Of a DNA stretch of 9,834 nucleotides, positions 1-6,314 are shown in pieces (position 1 is the stretch's first letter; each line of letters opens with the position of its first letter). The notes beneath the pieces were generated by a model, which made no database searches, had not been told where the DNA came from, and saw nothing but the letters and a program-made list of their open reading frames with translations. The translations under genes were made by a program, and so were the position numbers. Origin of the DNA: Paracoccaceae bacterium (GTDB lineage Bacteria > Pseudomonadota > Alphaproteobacteria > Rhodobacterales > Rhodobacteraceae); assembly GCA_020832725.1 (NCBI GenBank), contig JAFIEC010000118.1, positions 1 to 9,834 of the forward strand. The letters run 5' to 3'.

Positions 1-423
1 GAGGAGGTCGCCCGTGTGGCCGCGCGCCCCTTTCTGGGCATCTGCGTGGGCATGCAGATGATGGCCACCCGCGGGCTGGAGAATGCCGAGACACAGGGCT
101 TTGACTGGATCGCCGGAGAGGTGGGGCCGGTCGCTCCCTCCGACCCGTCGCTCAAGGTGCCGCACATGGGCTGGAACGATCTGGTTCTCGATGCCCCCCA
201 TCCGCTGTGGGAGGGGCTGGCCACGGGCGATCATGCCTATTTCGTGCATTCCTACCAATTCCGCACCGCCAACCCGTCGGCGCGCATGGCCCATGTGGAT
301 TATGGCGGCCCGATCACGGCGGCGGTGGCCGAGGGCAACCTTTTCGGCACCCAGTTCCACCCCGAGAAAAGCCAGGCTGTCGGCCTGCGCCTGATCGCCA
401 ATTTCCTGCGCTGGCGGCCCTGA
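1..423 (+). CDS. hisH: Imidazole glycerol phosphate synthase, glutaminase subunit HisH (3' part)
   Basis: This is the C-terminal part of HisH; the reading frame is open from base 1, so the start lies outside the window. HisH is a class I glutamine amidotransferase that releases ammonia from glutamine and passes it to HisF for ring closure in histidine synthesis. About 140 codons remain of a usual ~210, so roughly the first 70 residues are missing. The nucleophile motif GICVGMQ is visible with its Cys at bases 43-45. The other two triad residues lie in FHPEKSQ, with His at 358-360 and Glu at 364-366. The family segment YFVHSYQ is also present. Its partner gene hisF lies about 2.4 kb downstream, beyond two opposite-strand genes. 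The stop codon faces the stop of the convergent transporter gene with only 26 bases between them. Confidence 0.96.
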   Translation, partial: EEVARVAARPFLGICVGMQMMATRGLENAETQGFDWIAGEVGPVAPSDPSLKVPHMGWNDLVLDAPHPLWEGLATGDHAYFVHSYQFRTANPSARMAHVDYGGPITAAVAEGNLFGTQFHPEKSQAVGLRLIANFLRWRP

Positions 424-452
424 GGGGGCGGTGCGGCGCGGGCGCGCCCTCA
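421..452. terminator. Inverted repeat joining two convergent stop codons
   Basis: Bases 421-426 (TGAGGG) are the reverse complement of 447-452 (CCCTCA). After one mismatch, pairing continues for three more bases (428-430 with 443-445). The first three bases of each arm are the stop codons of hisH and of the convergent transporter gene. A short hairpin between convergent genes suggests a two-way terminator, but no T-run follows on either strand, so this call is weak. Confidence 0.3.
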
Positions 453-1370
453 GCGCGGGCGCAGCCGTGACAGCGGCGCCAGCACGCGCCCGTCGATGGC
501 CAGCAATCCTGCCGCGATCAACGCCATTCCGGCGACGTGCTTTGCCGCCAGAACCTCGCCCAGGATGCCGACCCCCAGCAGGATCGCGCTGACCGGGATC
601 AGCAGCGTCACCAGCAGGATGTTGCTGGCCCCTACCCGCCCCAGCAGCCGGAAATACAGCGGATAGGCCAGTGCCGTGGACAAAAGCGCCATGCCCGCCA
701 GCGCCCCCCAGACATGGGCGGGCGGGGCCGCCAGCGTCCATGGTCTGTCGAACAGCAGCACCAGCGGCAGCATCATCACGCTGGCCAGCGTCAGCTGCCC
801 CGTGGCCGTGGCCAGCGGGTGCAGCCCCATGCGGCCGAACCGCCGCCCCCAGACGCCCGAGCCGGCATAGGACAGCGCGGCCAGAAGGCAGGCGGCCTGC
901 GCGGTCACCGTTGCGGCCGGCTCGCGCAGCACCGCCCCGCCCATCATCACCGCCACCCCCCCGATGCCAAGGCAGATGCCGGCCACCCGGGCGGGCGTCA
1001 TCCTCTCGTCTGCGGTGAAGAGATGCGCCACCACCACGCCGAACAGCGGGGTCGTGGCATTCAGGATCGCGGCAAGGCCACTCTCGATCTGGCCCTGTGC
1101 CGCGGCAAAGAGGGTGAAGGGCACGACGCAGTTGAACAGTGCCATCACCGCCAGCGCGCTCCACACGACGCGCCCCCGTGGCAGTGCCGCCCCTGTCGCC
1201 TTCAGCACCAGCGCCAGCGCCGCCGCCGCCAGCGCGACCCGGGCCAGCACGATGCTGAGCGGCGGCAGATGCGGCACCGCCACCTCGACGAAGAAGAACG
1301 AGCCGCCCCACATCATCGAGAGGCAGAACAGGAGCACCCAGTCGATCGGGTTCATGCGGCTGCGGATCAC
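450..1370 (-). CDS. EamA-family (DMT superfamily) transporter
   Basis: This is an inner-membrane protein of about 306 residues with ten predicted hydrophobic helices arranged as two five-helix EamA repeats, typical of the drug/metabolite transporter superfamily. The first helix has the family-like WGGSFFFVE segment and helix 4 has LNATTPLF. The substrate cannot be read from the sequence; exporters of amino acids or metabolites are common in this family. I chose a GTG start at 1370-1368 because GGAGG (1380-1376) sits five bases upstream. An ATG at 1355 would remove five residues. An ATG at 1418 would add a hydrophilic stretch and has no better ribosome-binding site. The gene follows the DUF2147 gene on the same strand after 96 bases, so the two could share a transcript. 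It converges on hisH. Confidence is high for the family and moderate for the start. Confidence 0.9.
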   Translation of the reverse strand: MIRSRMNPIDWVLLFCLSMMWGGSFFFVEVAVPHLPPLSIVLARVALAAAALALVLKATGAALPRGRVVWSALAVMALFNCVVPFTLFAAAQGQIESGLAAILNATTPLFGVVVAHLFTADERMTPARVAGICLGIGGVAVMMGGAVLREPAATVTAQAACLLAALSYAGSGVWGRRFGRMGLHPLATATGQLTLASVMMLPLVLLFDRPWTLAAPPAHVWGALAGMALLSTALAYPLYFRLLGRVGASNILLVTLLIPVSAILLGVGILGEVLAAKHVAGMALIAAGLLAIDGRVLAPLSRLRPR

Positions 1371-1375
1371 CTGCG

Positions 1376-1380
1376 CCTCC
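1376..1380 (-). promoter_or_regulatory. Shine-Dalgarno site deciding the transporter start
   Basis: On the minus strand GGAGG stands five bases before the GTG at 1370-1368. It is too far (20 bases) from the in-frame ATG at 1355, so it favours the GTG start. Confidence 0.6.
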
Positions 1381-1466
1381 CTCGGCACGGCCCCGCGCCG
1401 TGCATTCGGCACAGACATGCGCCGCTTGCGCCCGATGCGCCACCCGCTTCCTGCACAAGCGTGCGC

Positions 1467-1919
1467 TCAGCGCAGCCGCTGCCACACCTGCGCGCGACAG
1501 ATGCCCAGCACGCAGCCCGACACGCTCAGCGCATTCGGGCCCTGCATTTCCATGCGCGCATTGTAGGTGCGGTCCTGGTCCGGTGCCCAGACCCGCCCGC
1601 CGCGCCAGTTGCCGGCCCCGCGCGGCTCCATCCCCCAGATGATCGGCTTGCCCAGATGGGCATAGCCACGGTTCTCCGCCCCCGGCCGGTCGAAGGCCCG
1701 CTCGATCGTGCCGCAATATTCCGCGCCGCAGCGCGCAAGGCGGACATGCAGAAAGCCGCCCTGCTCGCCCGCCTCGGTCTGCCACAGGCCCGCAGGCGAG
1801 GTGCCAGCGCCCGACTGCGCCGCCAAGGGCCCCGCCATCATCGCCGCCATCCCCAGCGCCAGCGCCCCAGCCACGACCGCCGCAGCACGCAATCTACCCG
1901 TCATTCTCGTCCGTTCCAT
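1467..1919 (-). CDS. Secreted DUF2147 domain protein
   Basis: This is a 150-residue protein with an N-terminal signal peptide (hydrophobic segment at about 12-30, likely cleavage after residue 34 in PLAAQ). The mature part matches DUF2147: an opening GLWQTE segment, a cysteine pair in RCGAEYCG (C64, C69), a central GNWRGGRVW and YNARMEM, and a closing pair in GCVLGIC (C136, C141) followed by RAQVWQRL. The four cysteines probably form disulfides in the periplasm. The family's biochemical role is unknown to me. The start is chosen at 1919 because GGAGG (1929-1925) lies five bases upstream and the signal peptide begins there. The frame stays open further upstream, but only as antisense of hisA. 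It is divergent from hisA and upstream of the transporter gene on the same strand. Confidence 0.9.
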   Translation of the reverse strand: MERTRMTGRLRAAAVVAGALALGMAAMMAGPLAAQSGAGTSPAGLWQTEAGEQGGFLHVRLARCGAEYCGTIERAFDRPGAENRGYAHLGKPIIWGMEPRGAGNWRGGRVWAPDQDRTYNARMEMQGPNALSVSGCVLGICRAQVWQRLR

Positions 1920-1950
1920 GCCGTCCTCCGTGTTCGGGCCGGGGCCCGCG

Positions 1951-1988
1951 GCACCGGCCACCCGGTGCAGGCCCCTTGCATCGGGGCC
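1951..1988 (+). promoter_or_regulatory. Two consecutive hairpins in the hisA leader
   Basis: GCACCGG (1951-1957) pairs perfectly with CCGGTGC (1962-1968) around a four-base loop. GGCCCC (1970-1975) pairs with GGGGCC (1983-1988) around a seven-base loop. Both lie between the divergent DUF2147 and hisA genes. The first stem buries the only upstream in-frame GTG (1965-1967) that could extend hisA. Whether they regulate, or merely reflect GC-rich DNA, cannot be told from sequence alone. Confidence 0.35.
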
Positions 1989-2024
1989 AAGCTGCGCATA
2001 CCCCCGCTGCCCGCTAACCAGCCT

Positions 2025-2029
2025 GGGGG
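2025..2029 (+). promoter_or_regulatory. SD-like G-run before the proposed ATC start of hisA
   Basis: GGGGG lies seven bases before the ATC at 2037, a normal Shine-Dalgarno spacing for that codon. It is not at a useful distance from any ATG, GTG or TTG in the hisA frame. Confidence 0.4.
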
Positions 2030-2036
2030 CGCACCC

Positions 2037-2756
2037 ATCATCCTCTACCCCGCGATCGATCTCAAGGACGGACAATGCGTGCGCCTGCTGCGCGGCGACA
2101 TGGGCCGCGCCACGGTCTTTGGCGACGATCCGGCCGCGCAGGCGCGCAGCTTTGCCCGGGCGGGCTGTGAATGGCTGCATCTGGTGGACCTGAACGGCGC
2201 CTTCGCGGGCCGGCCCGTCAACGCGGCGGCGGTCGAGGCGATCCTTGCTGCGGTGAAGGTGCCGGTGCAGCTGGGGGGCGGCATCCGCGACATGGCCACG
2301 CTGGAGATGTGGCTTGCGCGCGGTGTGGCCCGGGTCATCCTCGGCACGGTCGCGGTGGAGAACCCCGCGCTGGTGCGCGAGGCCGCCCGCGCCCATCCCG
2401 GCCGGGTGGCCGTGGGGATCGACGCGCGCGCGGGCCGGGTGGCCACCCGCGGCTGGGCCGAGGAGACCGATATCGAGGTGACCCAGCTTGCCCGCCAGCT
2501 CGAGGACGCGGGCGTGGCCGCCTTCATCTATACCGACATCGCCCGCGACGGGGCCAAGCAGGGCCCGAACGTCGCCGCGACCGAGGCGCTGGCCCGTGCC
2601 GTTTCGGTACCGGTGATCGCCTCGGGCGGGGTGGCCGCGCTCTCCGATCTGGTGGCGCTGCGCGACACCGGCGTGATCGCGGGGGCGATTTCGGGCCGCG
2701 CGCTCTATGACGGGGCGCTGGACCTAGGCGAGGCGCTGGCGGTGCTGGCGGGCTGA
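2037..2756 (+). CDS. hisA: Phosphoribosylformimino-AICAR phosphate isomerase HisA
   Basis: HisA converts ProFAR to PRFAR, the substrate of HisF-HisH, in cytoplasmic histidine synthesis. The protein is a single (beta/alpha)8 barrel of 239 residues when begun at 2037, the normal family length. Numbered this way, the catalytic aspartates fall exactly where expected: D8 in YPAIDLKDG and D129 in VGIDARAG, with T166 in YTDIARDG. Phosphate-binding loops GGGIRD and SGGVAALSD are present. The odd point is the start: the position matching the family's initiator Met is ATC, preceded by a G-run. The nearest standard upstream start, GTG at 1965, would add 24 residues unlike the family and sits in a hairpin stem. 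Automatic annotation may therefore begin at 1965. The stop precedes hisF by 96 bases. Confidence 0.95.
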   Translation: MILYPAIDLKDGQCVRLLRGDMGRATVFGDDPAAQARSFARAGCEWLHLVDLNGAFAGRPVNAAAVEAILAAVKVPVQLGGGIRDMATLEMWLARGVARVILGTVAVENPALVREAARAHPGRVAVGIDARAGRVATRGWAEETDIEVTQLARQLEDAGVAAFIYTDIARDGAKQGPNVAATEALARAVSVPVIASGGVAALSDLVALRDTGVIAGAISGRALYDGALDLGEALAVLAG

Positions 2757-2852
2757 GGGCCCGCGCGCCGCTTGCGCTTGCGCCCATCGCCGGGGCGGTG
2801 CATCACCGGGCCTGCGGCGGGTGGCCCCTGTGGCCATTCGAGGGAGGTGCCC

Positions 2853-3611
2853 ATGCTCAAGATCCGGATCATCCCCTGCCTCGACGTGGCCGAGGGCCGC
2901 GTGGTCAAGGGCGTGAACTTCGTCGATCTGGTGGATGCAGGCGATCCGGTCGAGGCCGCGACCGCCTATGATGCCGCCGGGGCCGACGAGCTGTGTTTCC
3001 TCGACATTGCCGCCACCCACGAGAATCGCGGCACGATCTACGACCTTGCCTCCCGCACCGCCGAGGCCTGTTTCATGCCGCTGACCGTGGGCGGCGGCGT
3101 GCGCAGCACCGAGGATGTACGCGCCCTGCTGCTGGCGGGGGCCGACAAGGTCAGCTTCAACTCTGCCGCCGTCGCCAACCCGCGCGTGGTCGCCGATGCC
3201 GCCGAGAAATTCGGTCGGCAATGCATCGTGGTGGCGATCGATGCCAAGGCTGTCGCGCCCGGGCGCTGGGAGATCTTCACCCACGGCGGTCGGCGGGCCA
3301 CGGGGATCGATGCGGTGGAATTCGCGATCCGGATGGCCGATCTGGGCGCGGGCGAGATCCTGCTCACCTCGATGGACCGTGACGGGACCAAGGCGGGCTA
3401 TGACCTTGCCCTCACCCGCGCCGTGGCCGATGCGGTGCCGGTGCCGGTCATCGCCAGCGGCGGGGTGGGCAGCCTCGATCACCTTGTGGACGGGGTGCGC
3501 GAGGGCCATGCCTCGGCGGTGCTGGCGGCCTCGATCTTTCACTTCGGCACCTACACCATCGCCGAGGCCCGGGCCCGCATGGCCGAGGCCGGCATTCCGG
3601 TGCGATCATGA
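2853..3611 (+). CDS. hisF: Imidazole glycerol phosphate synthase, cyclase subunit HisF
   Basis: HisF uses ammonia from HisH to convert PRFAR into imidazole glycerol phosphate and AICAR. It has 252 residues, a full-length (beta/alpha)8 barrel related to HisA. Catalytic residues are at their standard positions: D11 in IIPCLD and D130 in VVAIDAKA. Phosphate-binding glycines are visible in LTVGGGVRS and IASGGVGS, and the half-barrel motif LTSMDRDGTKAGYD is intact. The ATG at 2853 is preceded by GGGAGG (2842-2847) at good distance. A longer in-frame opening to 2772 has no ribosome-binding site or family similarity. The 96 bases after hisA hold no gene, only a short hairpin at 2796-2808. The stop overlaps the start of hisE in ATGA, so translation is probably coupled. 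Confidence 0.98.
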   Translation: MLKIRIIPCLDVAEGRVVKGVNFVDLVDAGDPVEAATAYDAAGADELCFLDIAATHENRGTIYDLASRTAEACFMPLTVGGGVRSTEDVRALLLAGADKVSFNSAAVANPRVVADAAEKFGRQCIVVAIDAKAVAPGRWEIFTHGGRRATGIDAVEFAIRMADLGAGEILLTSMDRDGTKAGYDLALTRAVADAVPVPVIASGGVGSLDHLVDGVREGHASAVLAASIFHFGTYTIAEARARMAEAGIPVRS

Positions 3612-3976
3612 GCGCGCCCGCCCCCCCTCCGGGGCATCCGCTCGACCGTCTGGCCGCGACCATCGCCGCGCGGGCGGGGGCCGACCCCGACACAAGCTGG
3701 ACCGCGCGGCTGCTGTCGCGCGGCCCCGAGATCTGCGCGCGCAAGTTCGGAGAAGAGGCGGTGGAGACCATCGTTGCCGCGCTTTCGGGCAGCGACGACG
3801 ACCTGACCGCCGAGGCCGCCGATACGCTGTTTCACCTTCTGGTGCTGCTGGAGGCCCGTGGTCTGGGACTTGGCCCGGTCCTGGCCGAGCTGGAACGGCG
3901 CGAAGGCACCTCGGGCATTGCCGAAAAGGCGGCGCGGGGCACAGCCTCTGCCCAGAGTGGCGCGAAGGAACTCTGA
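3608..3976 (+). CDS. hisE: Phosphoribosyl-ATP pyrophosphatase HisE
   Basis: HisE hydrolyses phosphoribosyl-ATP to phosphoribosyl-AMP, the second step of histidine synthesis, in an all-alpha MazG-like fold. The protein has 122 residues, slightly longer than the usual 100-110 because of short Pro/Ala-rich N-terminal and Ala/Gly-rich C-terminal tails. The metal-binding helix motif KFGEEAVE is at residues 46-53, and the second acidic helix EAADTLFHLLV holds E69, D72 and H76. It is a stand-alone HisE without a fused HisI cyclohydrolase domain; hisI must lie elsewhere. The start overlaps the stop of hisF by four bases (ATGA). It is the last his gene here; the next gene follows after 226 bases and is unrelated in function. 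Confidence 0.95.
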   Translation: MSAPAPPPGHPLDRLAATIAARAGADPDTSWTARLLSRGPEICARKFGEEAVETIVAALSGSDDDLTAEAADTLFHLLVLLEARGLGLGPVLAELERREGTSGIAEKAARGTASAQSGAKEL

Positions 3977-4003
3977 GGGATTACAGCATCCTGCAGACTT
4001 AGG

Positions 4004-4060
4004 TTCAGGCACAACTGAAGAAATCGGGTGCAACACCCTGAAAGAACGCGCTGGGCGCGT
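4004..4060 (+). other. Cluster of three short inverted repeats after hisE
   Basis: Three perfect short hairpins follow each other: TTCAG/CTGAA (4004-4008, 4015-4019, loop 6), GGGTG/CACCC (4026-4030, 4034-4038, loop 3) and ACGCGC/GCGCGT (4046-4051, 4055-4060, loop 3). None has a T-run behind it. They may be a his operon 3' end or part of the leader of the next gene. I recognise no known riboswitch. Confidence 0.35.
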
Positions 4061-4100
4061 GACGCTTGCCAAAGCTGTGGGGGTGCGGCAACCTGTCGCT

Positions 4101-4147
4101 GTTTCCGCTTTCCGCGTCTCTCCGGGCGGCGCGGCGCGGGCGGAAAC
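4101..4147 (+). other. Long bulged hairpin upstream of the PPC-like gene
   Basis: GTTTCCGC (4101-4108) pairs perfectly with GCGGAAAC (4140-4147). Inside it, after a three-base bulge (4109-4111), CCGCG (4112-4116) pairs with CGCGG (4135-4139), giving 13 base pairs around an 18-base loop. No T-run follows, so it is not a classical terminator. It ends 55 bases before the ATG at 4203 and could lie in that gene's leader RNA. I saw no convincing promoter in 3977-4202. Confidence 0.4.
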
Positions 4148-4202
4148 GGGGGCGGTTGCGCTCTCGTGGTCAGGTGCCCGGGCGAGCCTTCTGGAGCATC
4201 CG

Positions 4203-6197
4203 ATGAAACGATCCCGGTTTACGTCCCGCCACGTCAGGGCGGCCCTCTTGTCTTCGGTCTGTGCCATTGTGCTCGCCGGTCCGGCTGCCGCCCAGATGCG
4301 GACCGGCCTGTGCGGACAACCCGGCGCGATCACGCCGGTGAATGTCACCGTTCAGCCCGGCGCGACCTTCGAGACCTTCCTCTCGCCCGAGCGGGGCGAG
4401 ACGCGATATGTCGACATAACCCTGTCCGAGCCGGGGCGCCTGACCCTGCGGACCGAGGCCGACGGCAACCTCGACCCGTTGCTGGTGCTGTTCGACGGGT
4501 CCGGCGCGGTGCTTGCCAGCGATGACGACGGGGCGGGCGGGCTCGATTCCCTGATCGAGGCCGATCTTGCGGCAGGGAGCTATTGCGCGCAGCTGCGCCT
4601 GTTCGCGGCCCAGGTACCCGAGGACGGCGAGGGGGTCTACCTTTCGGTCTCGGTGGCAGAGGGCGGGGCCGCAGTTTCGGGCCTGCCGCTTGATCCTGCT
4701 GCGGCCTGTGCCGCCCCCGGCGTGGCGGTGGTGGCCACTCCGGCACCCGGTGGCATGCCCGTCTCCACGGCACGGATGGTGCCGCCGGGTGGCCGCGACG
4801 CGGTGCGCCTGACCCTCGGATTTCCCATGAGCCTGCGCATCGACAGCAACAGCGGCGAGTTCGACACCGTGCTGATGCTGCTGGACGATACCGGTCGGGT
4901 GCTGGCCGAGAACGACGATTACGAGGGCACCGACAGCCGGGTGGAGCGGATGCTGCAGCCGGGGCAATATTGCGCCACGGTCGCGGCATGGTCGGGCTCG
5001 GGCGGCGGAAACTATCGTCTGACCCTGTCGGATTCGGCAGTGGCAGCCGCGCTCGACGGGCCCTGCGCCGATCCGGCGCTGACCGAAGGGGTGGGACAGC
5101 TTGTTCCGGGCGATGGGCCGATCACGGTGGGCACCATTCTCGAGGGCGGGGGGCCGCGCTATGTCACGCTTTCGACCGCTGCCACGGGCCCGCTGCGCAT
5201 CGATGCGCGCAGCGATGCCTTTGACACCGTGTTGCGGCTGTACGATGCCACGGGGCGTCTTGTCGCCGAGAACGACGATTTCCAGGGCACCGACAGCCGC
5301 ATCCAGGAGGTGCTTGCCGCAGGGGATTACTGCGCCGAGGTGACGGGCTTTGCCCGCTCGGGTGACGGGCCGTTCACGCTTGAACTCGTGGCCCTGTCCG
5401 AGGGCAGCGGAACCGCCGCATCCGCCCTGCCCTGCACCGACCCGCAGCGCACCAGCTTCCTGCCCTCGATCGGCCCGGGCGAAGGCCCGATCAGTGCACA
5501 GGCTGTGTTGCTGGATGACGATGGCTGGTTCTTCGAGGTCGATGTGCTGGGCACCGGGCGTCTGGTCGTGGATGCCGAAAGCACCGCCTTCGACACGATG
5601 CTGACGCTCTACGGCATGGGCGGGGCGATGCTGGCCGAGAACGACGACTTTCGCGGCACCGACAGCCGCATCGACGAGGTGCTGCCCGCGGCCACCTATT
5701 GCCTTGGCGTGACACCCTTTCCCGGCTCGGGGCTGGGCCCTGTCACGCTGACCGCCACCATGGGTGGTGAGGCCGGCGCGGGTCAGGGCGCGGCCCCGGC
5801 GCAGGCCATGGCCACGGGCCGCCCGCAGGAGACCTGGCCGAGCCCCGATCTGGAGACGCTTGCCGGTGGCCTGCCCGAGGGAGTCGCGCCGCGCGATCTG
5901 GGCCTGCTGGGCGCGCGACCGCTCTCGGCGCTGGTATCGGGGGCGGATGCGGGCTGGTTCGCCTTTACGCTGGCCGACGCGGCGGATGTCTCGGTCGCGG
6001 TCAGCGGGCCGCTGGGCGCGGTGGGGCTGGGCCTCTTTGAGGCGTCGGGTGCCGAGGTGGGCGCGGCGCTGCCTGACGGCACCGGGATGGCCGAGCTTGT
6101 GCTGCCGCTGGGCCCGGGGGCCTATGTGGTGGGCCTGACACCGCTGGCGGGCGACGACCCGCTGGGCATGCGGCAGGTCACGATCCGCACCGAATAG
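4203..6197 (+). CDS. Exported protein with four cysteine-paired PPC-like repeats
   Basis: A 664-residue protein with a signal peptide (basic KRSR start, hydrophobic 13-27, likely cleavage after A30 in AAAQ). The mature part has four repeats of about 120-130 residues resembling bacterial pre-peptidase C-terminal (PPC) beta-sandwich domains. Repeats 2-4 share a core FDTVL, then AENDD, two or three residues, GTDSR, then a YC; the first is more divergent (ASDDDGAGGLDS). Each repeat has exactly two cysteines: C37/C128, C169/C257, C288/C377 and C411/C500, suggesting one disulfide per domain. A Gly/Ala/Pro-rich linker (about 517-570) leads to a degenerate fifth repeat (about 575-664) without cysteine or AENDD. 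No protease, anchor or sorting domain is visible, so a periplasmic or secreted binding or scaffold role is only a guess. CTGGAG lies just upstream of the ATG. Confidence 0.85.
   Translation: MKRSRFTSRHVRAALLSSVCAIVLAGPAAAQMRTGLCGQPGAITPVNVTVQPGATFETFLSPERGETRYVDITLSEPGRLTLRTEADGNLDPLLVLFDGSGAVLASDDDGAGGLDSLIEADLAAGSYCAQLRLFAAQVPEDGEGVYLSVSVAEGGAAVSGLPLDPAAACAAPGVAVVATPAPGGMPVSTARMVPPGGRDAVRLTLGFPMSLRIDSNSGEFDTVLMLLDDTGRVLAENDDYEGTDSRVERMLQPGQYCATVAAWSGSGGGNYRLTLSDSAVAAALDGPCADPALTEGVGQLVPGDGPITVGTILEGGGPRYVTLSTAATGPLRIDARSDAFDTVLRLYDATGRLVAENDDFQGTDSRIQEVLAAGDYCAEVTGFARSGDGPFTLELVALSEGSGTAASALPCTDPQRTSFLPSIGPGEGPISAQAVLLDDDGWFFEVDVLGTGRLVVDAESTAFDTMLTLYGMGGAMLAENDDFRGTDSRIDEVLPAATYCLGVTPFPGSGLGPVTLTATMGGEAGAGQGAAPAQAMATGRPQETWPSPDLETLAGGLPEGVAPRDLGLLGARPLSALVSGADAGWFAFTLADAADVSVAVSGPLGAVGLGLFEASGAEVGAALPDGTGMAELVLPLGPGAYVVGLTPLAGDDPLGMRQVTIRTE
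4908..5669 (+). repeat. Internal repeat cores encoding AENDD-GTDSR motif
   Basis: Three near-identical 33-base units inside the PPC-like gene start at 4908, 5268 and 5637, spaced 360 and 369 bases apart. Each encodes ENDD, two variable residues, then GTDSR. Their DNA similarity exceeds that of the surrounding repeat, which points to internal duplication or strong conservation of the loop. Confidence 0.7.
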
Positions 6198-6201
6198 GCC
6201 C

Positions 6202-6246
6202 GGTCCTGCGTAAGTCGGGCCTGCGCAAGAGGGTCCTGCGCAAAAG
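6202..6246 (+). repeat. Three tandem 15-base repeats
   Basis: Three contiguous 15-base units, GGTCCTGCGTAAGTC, GGGCCTGCGCAAGAG and GGTCCTGCGCAAAAG, lie directly between the stop codon of the PPC-like gene and the terminator hairpin. They share the core CCTGCG followed by YAA. The unit length is a multiple of three and in frame with the gene before it, so they may be decayed coding repeats, or simply a local slippage duplication in the 3' untranslated region. Confidence 0.75.
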
Positions 6247-6248
6247 GC

Positions 6249-6280
6249 GAACGCCCCGCCGGGCAACCGGCGGGGCGTTC
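6249..6280. terminator. Perfect 14-bp hairpin, probable two-way terminator
   Basis: GAACGCCCCGCCGG (6249-6262) is the exact reverse complement of 6267-6280, closed by the GNRA-type tetraloop GCAA. It lies between the convergent PPC-like and bioY genes. On the minus strand the stem is followed by GCCTTTTG, a short T-run, so it should work best for bioY. On the plus strand the tail is TGCATTC, less typical. Confidence 0.85.
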
Positions 6281-6314
6281 TGCATTCAGGGCCGCAGGGC
6301 GGTGCCGCGCTGCC

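Noticed and set aside
1356..1418. ATG at 1418 as the transporter start
   Set aside because: The added residues are hydrophilic and precede the first helix. The GTG at 1370 has a well-placed GGAGG.
1965..2036. GTG at 1965 as the hisA start
   Set aside because: No SD site, buried in a hairpin stem, and the 24 added residues do not resemble HisA. It remains the fallback if ATC cannot initiate.
1920..2396. N-terminal extension of the DUF2147 protein into the hisA region
   Set aside because: It is antisense to hisA, and the signal peptide and GGAGG site fix the start at 1919.
537..2756. A 739-codon plus-strand opening running through the transporter and DUF2147 genes into hisA
   Set aside because: Only the part from about 2037 resembles a protein (HisA). 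The rest is Arg/His/Gln/Pro-rich antisense of two well-supported minus-strand genes, a usual effect of high GC.
2757..2852. A small gene or regulatory element between hisA and hisF
   Set aside because: Only a 5-bp stem (2796-2800 with 2804-2808) and a short CTTGCG repeat are seen, both within chance for this composition.
4170..6266. A 698-codon minus-strand opening opposite the PPC-like gene
   Set aside because: Composition is that of an antisense frame, it has no family motif or signal peptide, and the plus-strand gene has repeats, paired cysteines and a clear signal peptide.
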